Part shown: piece after piece, positions 54,103 to 64,000 of the stretch
How the letters are laid out: the number at the start of each line of letters is the position of its first letter
Numbering within the stretch: position 1 is the first letter of the stretch
From: Streptococcus sp.
Lineage (GTDB): Bacteria; Bacillota; Bacilli; Lactobacillales; Streptococcaceae
Direction of reading: 5' to 3'
Assembly: GCA_003521145.1 (NCBI GenBank)
Contig: DOTL01000011.1
Location: 13,663 to 77,662, forward strand
DNA: 64,000 bases
Translations under genes and position numbers: made by a program
The notes under the pieces: generated by a model
Databases searched by the model: none
The model's input: the letters and a program-made list of their open reading frames with translations, nothing else
Told to the model about the DNA's origin: nothing

Positions 54103-54200
54103 GTTTTTAGCGGACAAGTCTTGGTAGATTATGTAAAATAGAATAGTAGAACCTCAATCCTTAATCGGTAAGCACCTAAACACTGATTAAGGAGATAAAC

Positions 54201-55775
54201 ATGACGCAAGCCTGTATTTATTTACGCCTGTCACGAGATGATGGGGATAATGTGGAAAGCAATTCCATCATCAACCAACGCTCACTTTTGAGAGATTATG
54301 CCAGAAATCATGATTTCACGATTTTAGAAGAATTTATGGATGATGGTATTAGTGGCTTAACCTTTAACCGCCCTGACTTTAACCGTATGATGGCAATGGT
54401 AAATGATAAGACAATTGATACTATTATTGTTAAGGACTTGTCTCGCTTCGGTCGAGACTACATTGAAACTGGAAAATACCTTCAACGAATTTTCCCTGCT
54501 ATGGGAGTTAGGTTTATATCAGTCAATGACCACTATGATAGCTTGACGGCTGATACCAATGAAACGCATTTGGTCATGCCTATCAAAAGTCTCATTAACG
54601 ATAGTTACTGTCGAGACATTTCAACAAAAGTTCGAAGCACCCAAAAAGCTAAACGGCAAAAGGGCGAGTTTATTGGAGCTTTTGTCCCTTATGGTTATCG
54701 CAAAGATGACAAGCAACGGAATCATCTAGTGGTTGATGAGAATGTACGCCCTACTATTGAGAAAATCTTTGCTCTTAAACTAGAGGGATATTCGTCAAAC
54801 GCTATTGCAGGCTTTCTTAACCAGGTAGGGATAGAGACTCCCTTGCAACGTAAGAAAGCCTGTCAGGAAAAGATTAAAGGTTTTTATAGCCATTGCCATA
54901 AGTGGAACACCAAAATGGTCAACCGTATTTTGACCAACCGTGTCTATACTGGTACCTTGGAACAAGGTAAACAGACCAAACTTAATTATAAGTCGCAAAA
55001 ATCTGTAGCTGTCAATCCAGAAGATTGGGTGCGAGTGGAAGATACCCATGAAGCCATTATTTCAAAAAGTACCTTTGCTATTGCGAATAACCTCTTACTC
55101 AGGGATGTTAAGCACGGGAAGAAGCTGCCTGACCTTTTTGCAGGATTATTATTTTGCAGCGACTGTCAGGCTCAGCTTGTACAACGAAAACTTCGCTATA
55201 AGGACAAAGAGACTGTTCAATATATTTGTAGCACCTACAATAATGGACGAGGATGTAGCCGTCATGCAATTAAACAAGAGAGATTACTAGACTTAGTATT
55301 GACCTTTATTCATCAATACCTTGACTGGAAGTCTTATCTTATTAAAGCAGTTCCTGATTATTTGAACCAAGAACAGTTTTTGGAAGTTGATTTTACTTCT
55401 TTGCTTGCGAATCGCAAGAAGTATGAACAGTTGCTCCAGTCCTTGTATTTGGATTTAGACGACGGTTTGATTAATGATACAGAATACCAAGAGTTTCAGC
55501 GAAGCTATCGTCAAAAGCTAAAACAGATTGAGGACACCATCATTCAAAAGAAAGCACTAGCTCAAACCCTGTATGACAAACTTCAGGATAAGGAACGGTG
55601 GTTAAATCAGTTGAGTGAAATCCAAAAAGATAAAGAACTCAATCGTCTCACTTTAGTGACCTTACTTGACCGGATTGTCATTCATGAGAATCAGGAGTTG
55701 ACCTTGGTATTTCATGATGTGGCAGAACTAGAAGTCCTCCAGCAGTTTTCTCATAGAGAGACGGAGGTGATCTAA
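54201..55775 (+). CDS. Large serine recombinase 1
   Basis: 524 residues. Resolvase catalytic domain with the Ser nucleophile in YLRLSRDDGD (near 10) and IIVKDLSRFGRDYIETG near 77; recombinase domain with RKDDKQRNHLVVDE; zinc ribbon CSDCQAQL then CSTYNNGRGCSRH near 300-345; coiled-coil end. Large serine integrases integrate and excise ICEs. The gene overlaps recombinase 2 by one base. Intact. Confidence 0.92.
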   Translation: MTQACIYLRLSRDDGDNVESNSIINQRSLLRDYARNHDFTILEEFMDDGISGLTFNRPDFNRMMAMVNDKTIDTIIVKDLSRFGRDYIETGKYLQRIFPAMGVRFISVNDHYDSLTADTNETHLVMPIKSLINDSYCRDISTKVRSTQKAKRQKGEFIGAFVPYGYRKDDKQRNHLVVDENVRPTIEKIFALKLEGYSSNAIAGFLNQVGIETPLQRKKACQEKIKGFYSHCHKWNTKMVNRILTNRVYTGTLEQGKQTKLNYKSQKSVAVNPEDWVRVEDTHEAIISKSTFAIANNLLLRDVKHGKKLPDLFAGLLFCSDCQAQLVQRKLRYKDKETVQYICSTYNNGRGCSRHAIKQERLLDLVLTFIHQYLDWKSYLIKAVPDYLNQEQFLEVDFTSLLANRKKYEQLLQSLYLDLDDGLINDTEYQEFQRSYRQKLKQIEDTIIQKKALAQTLYDKLQDKERWLNQLSEIQKDKELNRLTLVTLLDRIVIHENQELTLVFHDVAELEVLQQFSHRETEVI

Positions 55776-57394
55776 TGGCACGTACCAAGAACCGCTACCG
55801 CGAGGAAACGATAATAGAAGAGGTATCACTTCAAACTTATCGTACAGGCATTTACATTCGCCTATCCAAAGAACGTACTGAAACCTGGAGAAACAAGTCG
55901 CAGTCCTTAGAGACACAAGAAAGTCTAGCTAGAGCCTTTGCCAAGGAGAAAGGGTTAACTGTAACCAAGTGTTACATCGACTATGAATATTCTGGAACAA
56001 CCTTTAATCGACCTGCCTACCAGGACATGATGAAAGATATCAAAAAAGGGATTATCAACTGTATCTTGATTCGGGACTTATCCCGTTTGGGTCGAAACTA
56101 CATTGAGATGGGACGACTGATTGATAAAGTATTCCCCTTTTTGGGAGTTCGTCTTATTTCAATCAATGACAACTTAGACACACTCAACGGATTAGAAGAT
56201 AAGAAATCCTTTGAGGTGGAAATTAATAATTTGGTCAACGACTTATACTCTAAGGATATTTCAAAGAAAGTTATGACTTATCATATTCAGCAGGCTAGTC
56301 AAGGGTACTATATTGGAACTTCTGCTCCGTATGGGTATCGCATTGACCGCAATGAAGCTGGTGCAAGGTTAGTCATAGATAATCAGGTTAGGCCAATTTT
56401 AGAGTTTGTTTTTCAAGAGGCAATCGAAGGTAAATCCATGCCTCAGATTACTGCTGAATTGAATCGTAGAGAAATTGCTGTACCTCATTCCTACCGTAAG
56501 ACAGGTCAATTATATAGAAGTGAGCAGGATACGAAAAGATGGCAAGCAGGAAATTTACTTCGTCTGATTAAGATGCCTGTTTACAAGGGAGACCTTGTTC
56601 AGCGAACACGAAACAAATCCTTATCTGAAGATGACTATATCTATTTTGAAAATGCACAGGAAGCCTATATCAGCAAAGATGACTACGAAAAAATTCTTCA
56701 GTATTCTGCTAGTCGTAAGTCTGTTAAAAAGACTGACCGAGTAAAAACTCCAAATCGCTATAAAGGTTTGATTTATGGCAAAACCAAATCAACTCAAATG
56801 GTTCGAAAGCGTCGCCATTTTTCAAATAATAAGTCTGATTATGATTACTATTACTTTATGGACTATCACTATGATTCAGAGACAGCTGAGAGAAAAACCG
56901 TTTATATCAGTGAAAATGCTCTGGATAAGATAGTAGTAGAGCTGATACAATCAGAAATGAAGCGTTTAGGTACAGTTGAGACTTTATTGCCTCGACTTGA
57001 ATCTAAAAAGGAGAATTGGCTAAAGATATATCAAAAGCAGCTGAGGGGTCATCAAGGTTAGATAGTACAATGGAATGCTGAACTAAGCGATCTTTACGCA
57101 GCGTTCAGTCTTAACCGGTCTAAGCGAGAAGACTATCTTTCCAAAAAGAAAGAAATAAACTCAAAAATCAAAACCATTTCACAAGAATTAGCCCAATGTG
57201 AAACTTCAATAAAGCAGATTGAGGAGGAGCACAGTAAGCAGGTGAATTGGGTTAGACATCTAGCCAAGAGTAGCAATCAAGCAGTTTTAACGGCAGAACT
57301 CTTAAATGCTTTAATAGAACGGATTGAAGTTGATGTGGACAAAACAGTCACAGTAACTTTTAACTGTCGGATCGGGGGGGACAAGCATGACTAA
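55775..57394 (+). pseudogene. Large serine recombinase 2 with in-frame amber stop
   Basis: Codes for 428 residues to a TAG at 57059-57061, then the same frame continues for 110 codons (WNAELSDLYAAF, then coiled coil, to a TAA at 57392) overlapping the start of recombinase 3. So one nonsense mutation cuts the C-terminal coiled coil. The catalytic domain is present (YIRLSKERTE, IRDLSRLGRNYIEMG). The zinc-ribbon region lacks the Cys pairs seen in recombinases 1 and 3. Partial function is possible. Confidence 0.85.
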
Positions 57395-58826
57395 AATCGC
57401 TCTATACCTCCGCTTGTCAGTTGATGAGGCTAATACAGATGAAAGCAACTCAATTACTCATCAACGGTACTTATTAAACCATTTTCTTAACCAAGAACCT
57501 AAGTTCAAGAACTGGGAACGTTTGGAGTTTGTGGACGATGGTTTTTCGGGCACCAGTCTTAACCGTCCAGCCTTTAAACGCATGATGGCTGATGTTAAGG
57601 CTGGAACTATCCGTAATATCATCGTCAAGGATTTGTCTCGATTTATGCGTGACTATTTGGAATTGGGAAACTATTTGGAGAATATCTTTCCTTTTCTCGG
57701 AGTTCGATTTATTGCTCTCAACGACAATTATGATAGCCTGGTGTCTGAACATAATGGACTGGATATTGATGTGCCCTTTAGAAACTTACTCAATGATTTC
57801 TACGCCAAAGATGTTTCTGAAAAAGTCAAGAGTGCAATGAACAGTATGAAACGCTCTGGGAAGAACATGAGTTGGTTACCACCGTTTGGTTATATCAAGG
57901 ACCCAAATGACCGATTTAAGATTATCATTGATGAGGAAGTCGCTCCAATTGTGAGACGAATTTTTAGACTTTGCATTGTGGGAATGGGAACTCAAAAAAT
58001 AGCGATGTTACTTAATAGTGAACAGACGATTACTCCAGCTGAGAGGAAAATGCAGGTTAGTCAAGCAAGGTATACAAAATCAATTATCATTACTGCTGAA
58101 CAAAAGAGGAATGTATGGACGAGAAGTGGTATTCTCCAAATACTCAAAAATGAAGCCTATAAGGGGACATACCTGTTTAACACTAGAACAACGGTAAATG
58201 GTAAGCAGATTCGGCGGCCTGAATCAGAGTGGGAACGTCTTGACAATAATCATGAGGCAATTGTATCAAGTGAGGACTTTGACAAAGCTCAACAATCACT
58301 TGCCTCTCGCATTAGTGGGCCGAAAAATCAGACTTGTAAGCAGCCAGAAGAAGTTTTATTACGAGGCTTAGTTATCTGTGAACATTGCGGGCATCGTCTC
58401 CTTCGATATAGCCACTATAACAACTATGATTATTTTTATTGTCGTTACTGTAGAAGTCAAGACCAGACCATGAAGTCCTGTCGGATAGATAGAATAGAAG
58501 AGGCTATCGAGAAAGAATTAAAGTCTCGGTTGCCGAAGAACTCTCCAAAGCTATCAAAAACGAATCTTATAAGAGATGCTGAACGGCTGAAAACTCAAAA
58601 GGTTTCTCATTTTCAAGACTATAAAGAGGGCTTGATGACAAGAGAAACTTACATGGAAAAACGTCAGAACTTAGATAATTCTATAATGGAAATAGAAGAA
58701 CAATTAAAGGTAGTTGGTAGGGAAAATATAGTATTTGACAAAAAAATGACCAGGGAAGTGGTTGACACTCATATCGAGAGGATTGTCGTCAATGGCCAAG
58801 GTTCTTTTACAGTTGTCTATAGATAA
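57387..58826 (+). CDS. Large serine recombinase 3
   Basis: 479 residues. Catalytic YLRLSVDEAN and IVKDLSRFMRDYLELGN; zinc ribbon CEHCGHRLL then YCRYCRSQDQ; C-terminal coiled coil. The ATG overlaps the end of recombinase 2 by eight bases. Triplets of serine integrases are known in some streptococcal Tn5252-group ICEs. Intact and last gene of the element. Confidence 0.92.
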   Translation: MTKIALYLRLSVDEANTDESNSITHQRYLLNHFLNQEPKFKNWERLEFVDDGFSGTSLNRPAFKRMMADVKAGTIRNIIVKDLSRFMRDYLELGNYLENIFPFLGVRFIALNDNYDSLVSEHNGLDIDVPFRNLLNDFYAKDVSEKVKSAMNSMKRSGKNMSWLPPFGYIKDPNDRFKIIIDEEVAPIVRRIFRLCIVGMGTQKIAMLLNSEQTITPAERKMQVSQARYTKSIIITAEQKRNVWTRSGILQILKNEAYKGTYLFNTRTTVNGKQIRRPESEWERLDNNHEAIVSSEDFDKAQQSLASRISGPKNQTCKQPEEVLLRGLVICEHCGHRLLRYSHYNNYDYFYCRYCRSQDQTMKSCRIDRIEEAIEKELKSRLPKNSPKLSKTNLIRDAERLKTQKVSHFQDYKEGLMTRETYMEKRQNLDNSIMEIEEQLKVVGRENIVFDKKMTREVVDTHIERIVVNGQGSFTVVYR

Positions 58827-58833
58827 TCTAATG

Positions 58834-58862
58834 AGAGACTTGTGTAATAGCGAGTCTCTTTC
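58834..58862 (+). terminator. Terminator after the recombinase operon
   Basis: Stem AGAGACT / AGTCTCT around a 12-nt loop, then TTTCTT. Confidence 0.7.
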
Positions 58863-58878
58863 TTAAAAAGTAGCTTTG

Positions 58879-58887
58879 TGGTATAAT
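58879..58887 (+). promoter_or_regulatory. Outward-facing extended -10 at the ICE right end
   Basis: TGGTATAAT, a good extended -10, about 50 bp inside the right boundary and pointing out of the element. No clear -35. It could drive the Nudix remnant, prmA and rsmE, or left-end ICE genes in the circular form. Confidence 0.5.
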
Positions 58888-58936
58888 AAGGGTGTTTTCA
58901 GTGTAGAAAAAAAGTGTCATTTACTTGACATAAGAG

Positions 58937-59248
58937 GGTGGAAGAGAGGGCATAGAAACGCCACTTGAGTGTCTTCAACGTGAAGTCTGGGAGGAGCTAG
59001 ACTTGACTTTGAAAGAGGAATCGATTATTTGGTCGCGAATCTACCCTAGTATCTTGGATAAAGATAGGTTAGCTGTTTTTGTGGTTGCCCAAATTAGTCA
59101 GAAGCAGTATCAAGAGATTTGTTTTGGAGATGAAGGGCAGGAATTTAAATTGATGCCTATAGAGGATTTTATAAAAGCAGAAGGTGTCATTCCCCAGTTG
59201 CAAGAACGTTTTAAAGACTATTTAGTAGGAAAGGAAATATATAATTAA
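58937..59248 (+). pseudogene. Nudix hydrolase gene, 3' part (ICE insertion site)
   Basis: The open frame begins at a glycine-rich codon row and reads GGREGIETPLECLQREVW-EELDL, the Nudix box itself, through to the stop at 59248. The region before is ICE sequence with a stop codon at 58931-58933. So the 5' part of the gene, including the N-terminal strands, is missing here and should lie left of the ICE. A MutT-like pyrophosphatase is implied. The stop shares one base with the prmA start. Confidence 0.82.
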
Positions 59249-60201
59249 TGAACAAGTGGCAAGAATTAACGATTGAAGTTAATCGTGAGGTCGAAGAGGC
59301 GGCTTCTAATATTTTAATCGAATCTGGGAGCCAGGGTGTGACTATTGATGACAGTGCAGATTATTTGGAGAATGCGGACCGTTTTGGTGAGCTTTATCCT
59401 GAGGTTGAGCAGGTTGAGACGGTTAAAATTACGGCTTATTATCCGGAATCAGTAGATATCGAGGCCATTACTAAGCAGGTTAATGAGCGTTTGGCTGAGT
59501 TGACGGATTTTGGTCTTGAAACGGGAGATATTCACTTAGCTACTCAAGAATTGGTTGAAGAAGATTGGGCTGAGAATTGGAAAAAATACTATGAACCAAC
59601 ACGAATTACCCATGATTTGACCATCGTACCGTCATGGACGGATTATGAGGCATCAGAGGGGGAAAAGATCATTAAGTTGGATCCTGGTATGGCCTTTGGG
59701 ACAGGAACACATCCAACGACTAAGATGAGCCTCTTTGCCTTGGAGCAGGTGCTTCGTGGTGGTGAGACGGTGATTGATGTGGGGACTGGTTCAGGAGTTC
59801 TCTCGATTGCTAGCTCTCTTCTTGGAGCCAAGGAAATCTATGCTTATGACCTTGATGATGTGGCGGTTCGAGTCGCACAGGAAAATATCGACATGAATCC
59901 TGGTATGGAAAATATCCACGTTGCTACGGGAGATCTTTTGAAGGGTGTAACTCAAGAAGCTGATGTTATCGTGGCTAATATTTTGGCGGATATTCTCATC
60001 CACCTGACGGAAGATGCCTATCGTTTGGTTAAGGATGAAGGTTATTTGATTATGTCAGGTATTATTTCTGAAAAATGGGATATGGTGCGTCAATCGGCTG
60101 AGAAAGCTGGTTTCCTCCTGGAAACTCACATGGTTCAGGGAGAGTGGAATGCTTGTGTCTTCAAGAAGACGGATGATATTTCAGGTGTGATTGGAGGCTA
60201 A
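59248..60201 (+). CDS. prmA: Ribosomal protein L11 methyltransferase
   Basis: 317 residues. Characteristic [18 protein letters not shown] near 147 and SAM motif [16 protein letters not shown] near 177; [14 protein letters not shown] near 240 holds the NxLA-type active site. PrmA trimethylates L11 in the large ribosomal subunit. Core chromosomal gene, immediately followed by rsmE. Its normal upstream neighbour has been split by the ICE. Confidence 0.97.
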   Translation: MNKWQELTIEVNREVEEAASNILIESGSQGVTIDDSADYLENADRFGELYPEVEQVETVKITAYYPESVDIEAITKQVNERLAELTDFGLETGDIHLATQELVEEDWAENWKKYYEPTRITHDLTIVPSWTDYEASEGEKIIKLDPGMAFGTGTHPTTKMSLFALEQVLRGGETVIDVGTGSGVLSIASSLLGAKEIYAYDLDDVAVRVAQENIDMNPGMENIHVATGDLLKGVTQEADVIVANILADILIHLTEDAYRLVKDEGYLIMSGIISEKWDMVRQSAEKAGFLLETHMVQGEWNACVFKKTDDISGVIGG

Positions 60202-60945
60202 ATGCAACAGTATTTTATAAATGGGCAGGTTGAAAATCCAGTGATCATCAAAGACAAGGATACTGTGAAGCATATGTTTAACGTTATGCGTTTAACAGAG
60301 GATGATCAGGTTGTCTTGGTTTTTGAAGACGGTGTCAAGCGCCTTGCTCGTGTGATTGATCGTGAGAATCATGTCTTTGAAGTGATTGAAGACTTAAATG
60401 AGACTGTCGAGATGCCTGTATCTGTAACCATTGCTTCTGGTTTTCCCAAGGGAGACAAGCTGGAACTGGTGACACAAAAGGTAACAGAGCTTGGAGCTCA
60501 GGCTATTTGGGGCTTCCCTGCCGACTGGTCTGTAGTTAAATGGGATGGTAAGAAGCTTGCCAAGAAGGAAGATAAACTTGCCAAAATTGCTCTAGGAGCT
60601 GCAGAACAATCCAAGCGTAATTATGTTCCAGAAGTCAGATTGTTCGAGAAGAAGGGAGAATTTCTATCAGAATTAGCTCATTTTGATAAGATTTTTATCA
60701 CCTATGAGGAAACAGCTAAAGCGGGTGAGTTGGCTACTCTAGCTCGTGAGTTGGCTAAGGTGGAAAATGGACAGAAGCTCCTCTTTATCTTTGGACCAGA
60801 AGGTGGTATTTCTCCGTCTGAGATTGATGCATTTGAAGAAGCTGGTGGCGTTAAAATTGGCCTTGGACCGCGTATTATGCGGACGGAAACAGCTCCCCTC
60901 TATGCTTTGAGCAGTGTGAGTTATGCCCTAGAATTGAATAATTAA
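60202..60945 (+). CDS. rsmE: 16S rRNA m3U1498 methyltransferase
   Basis: 247 residues. SPOUT-fold signatures: FIFGPEGGISPSEIDAFEEAG near 195 and LGPRIMRTETAPLYAL near 224, forming the SAM-binding knot. Starts with no gap after prmA, the usual order in streptococci. RsmE methylates U1498 of 16S rRNA. A terminator follows. Confidence 0.96.
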   Translation: MQQYFINGQVENPVIIKDKDTVKHMFNVMRLTEDDQVVLVFEDGVKRLARVIDRENHVFEVIEDLNETVEMPVSVTIASGFPKGDKLELVTQKVTELGAQAIWGFPADWSVVKWDGKKLAKKEDKLAKIALGAAEQSKRNYVPEVRLFEKKGEFLSELAHFDKIFITYEETAKAGELATLARELAKVENGQKLLFIFGPEGGISPSEIDAFEEAGGVKIGLGPRIMRTETAPLYALSSVSYALELNN

Positions 60946-60949
60946 GAGA

Positions 60950-60975
60950 AAGTTGGCTTTGTTCCAACTTTTTTG
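60950..60975 (+). terminator. Terminator after rsmE
   Basis: Stem AAGTTGG / CCAACTT with a short loop and TTTTTTT. Confidence 0.82.
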
Positions 60976-61109
60976 TATTTGACACTTTTAAGCTAAGATT
61001 GAATCATGTCATTGGTTTTGTATGACAAATCGAGCATTTCTAAAAAAGTTGATATTCTTATCTCGGTTTAATATAATTGTATTATCTTTATAAAAGGGGA
61101 AAATTTTAA

Positions 61110-63652
61110 TGAAAACGGGATCGTTATGTGGCTCAATCCGCTGTTGTTTTGGGCCTTTTTGCTTTCTTAACTGTGCTACAAGTTGTGGGGCATGCTGATG
61201 AGGCAACGGCGCCCAGTTCCAACTACCTCAACTGAAACTGTGACAGATAGTGGAGCCACTATCGTATCAGGACAAGGAACTTCGGGGACAGCTGTTCAAG
61301 GAGGAACAGAGACTGTATCTGCTACATCAACAACAGTAGTGACCAATGCGTCTACAGAGCCATCAGCTAATACCTCAACGACCCAAGCGAGTCAAGAAGC
61401 CAGTGCTGTTTTGACGAATGCTAATCAGGTGACACCAGCAGTGCTAGTACAGGTTGAAACTGTTACAGAGCCTGCTCATGAGGGTCAGACCGTTGATATG
61501 CAGATTTTGTCAACAACAGACCTTCATACCAACTTGGTTAACTATGATTATTATCAAGATAAGCCGTCTCAAACAGTTGGTTTGTCTAAAACTGCTGTCC
61601 TTATCAAAAAAGCTCGTGAAACTAATCCCAATACGGTCTTAGTGGGCAGTGGGGATACGATTCAGGGAACCCCTTTTGGTACTTATAAGGCTTTGATTGA
61701 TCCTGTTGCCCAAGGTGAGACTCACCCTATGTATAAGGCTTTTGAGATGCTTGGTTACGATGCCGAAACGCTTGGAAACCACGAGTTTAACTACGGTCTA
61801 GAATTTTTGGATCGTATGGTTAAGGCTGCTAAGATTAACATTATCAATGCCAATGTACGCAATGCTCAGACAGGCGACTACTATTACAACCCTTATAAGA
61901 TTGTTAACAAGACCTTTACTAATACAGACGGCAAACAAGTAACGTTAAAAATCGGTATTACTGGTTGTCCTTCCAACACAGATTTTGGTTTGGGATAAGG
62001 CCAACCTTGAAGGTAAGGTAACCGTTGATGATCCAATGGAGGGCTGTTAAGGCTATCGTTCCTAAGATGAAGGCTGCAGGAGCTGACTATATTCTTGTTG
62101 CTGCTCACTCTGGTATTGGTGACAATGAATACACTAAGAACGAGGAAAATGAAGGTTACCAAATTGCTTGTATCGAAGGCGTTGATGCTGTTGCGACAGG
62201 GCATTCACATGCGGATTTTCCAAATGGAGATGGCACAAGTTTTTATGTGAAATACCCTGGTGTAGATGATGTCAATGGTCTCATCAATGGGAAATATGTG
62301 GTTATGGCTGGTAAATTCGGGGATCATCTAGGTATCATGGATGTCAAATTGACTTACAGGGATGGTAAATGGAAAGTTGTCAATAGTAAGGCTAAGCTTG
62401 AAAAGATTGATACTAAGTCAGATGTTGCGGACAAGGACCTAATTGATATGGCTACTCATGACCATAATGGAACAATCAACTATATCCGTAAGGAAGTTGG
62501 TGAGACCACGGCTCCAATCACTAGCTACTTTGCTCAGGTTCAGGATGATCCATCTATTCAAATCGTTAATAATGCGCAACTATGGTATGCTAAGAAACAA
62601 GTAGCTGGAACAGCAGATGAGAATCTCCCACTCCTCTCAGCTGCAGCACCTTTCAAAGCAGGGACTCGTGGGGATGCGACCTACTATACTGATATTCCAG
62701 CTGGGCCATCGGCCATTAAGAACGTCGCAGACCTCTACCTCTACGACATGTTACTGCCCTACTCAAAGTGACTGGGGCACAAATTAAAGAATGGTTGGAA
62801 ATGTCTGCAGGACAATTCAATCAAATTGATCCTAATAGCAAAGAACCACAACAACTCATTAACAGTAGCTATCACTCATATAATTACGATGTGATTGATG
62901 GGTTGACTTATAAGTTTGATTTGACACAACCTAACAAATACGATCGTGAAGGTAAGTTGGTTAACCCAGACTCTAGTCGTGTTCGTGACTTAACTTATCA
63001 AGGGAAACCTATTGATTTGAATCAGACTTTCCTTGTCGTGACTAACAACTATCATGCGACTGGGTACTTCCCTGGTGTTAAAGATGCTGCAGAAAAACGT
63101 CTCCTCAATCTTGAGAATCGTCATGCCATCATTGACTATATTGTTAGTGAGAAAACGAATAATCCGAGTGCCGATGGAAATTGGAGTTTCGTCCCTAATA
63201 TTACGAATGCAGATATCCGTTTTGCCTCATCTGACAATGCGCGTACCCACCTTTCTGGTCAGGATGCCATCAGTTATGTAGGACCATCAACACAAGCAGG
63301 ATTTGCAGAGTACCGCTTGGTTGTTAAGGAAAGGGTAAATCAAGTTGAGGATACGACTAAGAAAGAATCTGAGAAGTCACCAAAAGGTAATGAGACAGTG
63401 GATCAAACTAAGCGTGAGACACCAAAAGCTACGGTAGTTGCCAGCGTGGCTAACCCTGCTTCAGCTATCCATTTGTCAAACAATCAAGTCGTTATCTTAC
63501 CTCAAGCTCAAGTACAAGAAGCCCAAGGCTCAAGGACAGCTAAGACTTTGCCAAACACTGGTTCAGACGAATCTGTGTCAGCAACTTTAGCTGGAATGGT
63601 TCTTATGACCTTGGCTGGTTTCTTTGGAATCAAAAAACACGAAAACAATTAA
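61110..63652 (+). pseudogene. LPXTG 5'-nucleotidase / cyclic-nucleotide phosphodiesterase, multiply frameshifted
   Basis: Pieces in changing frames rebuild one surface enzyme: signal peptide VAQSAVVLGLFAFLTV (frame lost within the first codons after ATG 61110), metallophosphatase domain with ILSTTDLHTNLVNY and LGNHEFNYG near 61,500-61,800, a shift near 61,960-62,040, the rest of the metal site (AAHSGIG, ATGHSHADF), a shift near 62,770, 5'-nucleotidase C-domain, and LPNTGSDES at 63,550 with hydrophobic end. At least three indels are needed. Fits gene decay typical of dairy S. thermophilus. Confidence 0.85.
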
Positions 63653-63679
63653 GAAAAGCAAAAAGCCCCTATCTGAACT

Positions 63680-64000
63680 GCACCCCAAAAGTTAGACAGA
63701 AAAAATCTAACTTTTGGGGTGTTTTTATTATGAAATTGACTTATGAAGATAAAGTTCAAATATATGAACTGAGAAAGCAAGGAGAAAGCTTTAAACGACT
63801 TTCAAATCAATTTGGGGTGAACGTTTCCGGTCTAAAGTACATGGTGAAATTAATTGACCGTTATGGAATAAACATCGTCAAAAAGGGAAAGAAGCGTTAC
63901 TATTCTCCTAAATTAAAACGAGAAATGATTGATAAGGTTCTGCTTGAAGGTTGTTCTCAACAAAGTGTTTGTCTGGACTATGGCCTTTCAAATCAAGGCT
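63680..64000 (+). mobile_element. IS3-family insertion sequence, left end (partial)
   Basis: Starts near CTGAACTGCACCCCAAAAG; the motif CACCCCAAAAGTTAGA is mirrored by TCTAACTTTTGGGGTG just inside. The element continues past the window edge. Resembles IS861-like elements of streptococci. Confidence 0.78.
63730..64000 (+). CDS. IS3-family transposase OrfA (3' partial)
   Basis: 90 residues visible from MKLTYEDKVQIYELRKQG. Two helix-turn-helix regions (KRLSNQFGVNVSGLKYMV and the second starting REMIDKVLLEGCSQQSV). Frame open at the right edge. IS861/IS150-group OrfA by memory. Confidence 0.82.
   Translation, partial: MKLTYEDKVQIYELRKQGESFKRLSNQFGVNVSGLKYMVKLIDRYGINIVKKGKKRYYSPKLKREMIDKVLLEGCSQQSVCLDYGLSNQG

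Overview
The window is a low-GC Firmicute chromosome segment from the Streptococcus salivarius / S. thermophilus group. Four things point there: the thermophilin 13 genes (thmA, thmB), a Blp-type bacteriocin regulatory locus, a prmA-rsmE chromosomal flank, and streptococcal LPXTG surface proteins. About 1-58,936 is the right-hand part of an integrative conjugative element (ICE) of the Tn5252 type. The rest is chromosome, ending in the start of an IS3-family insertion sequence.

Layout. 1-6121 is the conjugation channel: a VirB6-like membrane protein, a PrgI-family protein, the VirB4 ATPase, and a VirB1-like cell-wall hydrolase broken by a stop codon and a frameshift. 6207-7692 is an AbiE toxin-antitoxin pair with a palindromic operator. 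7920-13,536 holds a 1629-residue antigen I/II-type adhesin and two small genes. 13,585-25,136 is one very large methyltransferase/SNF2-helicase gene split into three exons by two unrelated group II introns; spliced in phase it would encode about 2274 residues. 25,207-28,667 has small ICE genes, a VirB8-like protein and a TOPRIM primase-like protein. 28,737-29,983 is PezAT. 29,997-34,262 is an AT-rich OLD-nuclease plus UvrD-helicase pair resembling Gabija anti-phage defence. 34,366-37,208 is a candidate oriT, two relaxosome genes and a frameshifted relaxase.

37,141-53,065 is a bacteriocin island: a degenerate receiver protein, a LytTR-only regulator (BlpS-like), response regulator BlpR, kinase BlpH, pheromone BlpC, exporter BlpA/BlpB, then eight double-glycine or near-double-glycine bacteriocin precursors with immunity proteins, remnants, an LPXTG thioredoxin-like protein, a CPBP protease and a short proline-rich double-glycine peptide. 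Seven intact-looking 21-bp direct-repeat boxes lie in front of the transcription units; in most the box ends about 30 nt before the -10. The expected circuit is BlpC exported by BlpAB, sensed by BlpH, and BlpR activating all the boxes.

53,151-58,826 is the recombination module: a sigma-like regulator between two copies of a palindromic sequence, a likely structured RNA of about 190 nt, a 46-residue protein, and three consecutive serine recombinases, the middle one with an in-frame amber stop. The element ends inside a Nudix hydrolase gene whose 3' part survives at 58,937-59,248, followed by prmA, rsmE and a multiply frameshifted LPXTG 5'-nucleotidase pseudogene. Damage to the hydrolase, relaxase and one integrase suggests the ICE is losing mobility while its bacteriocin and defence cargo is mostly kept.
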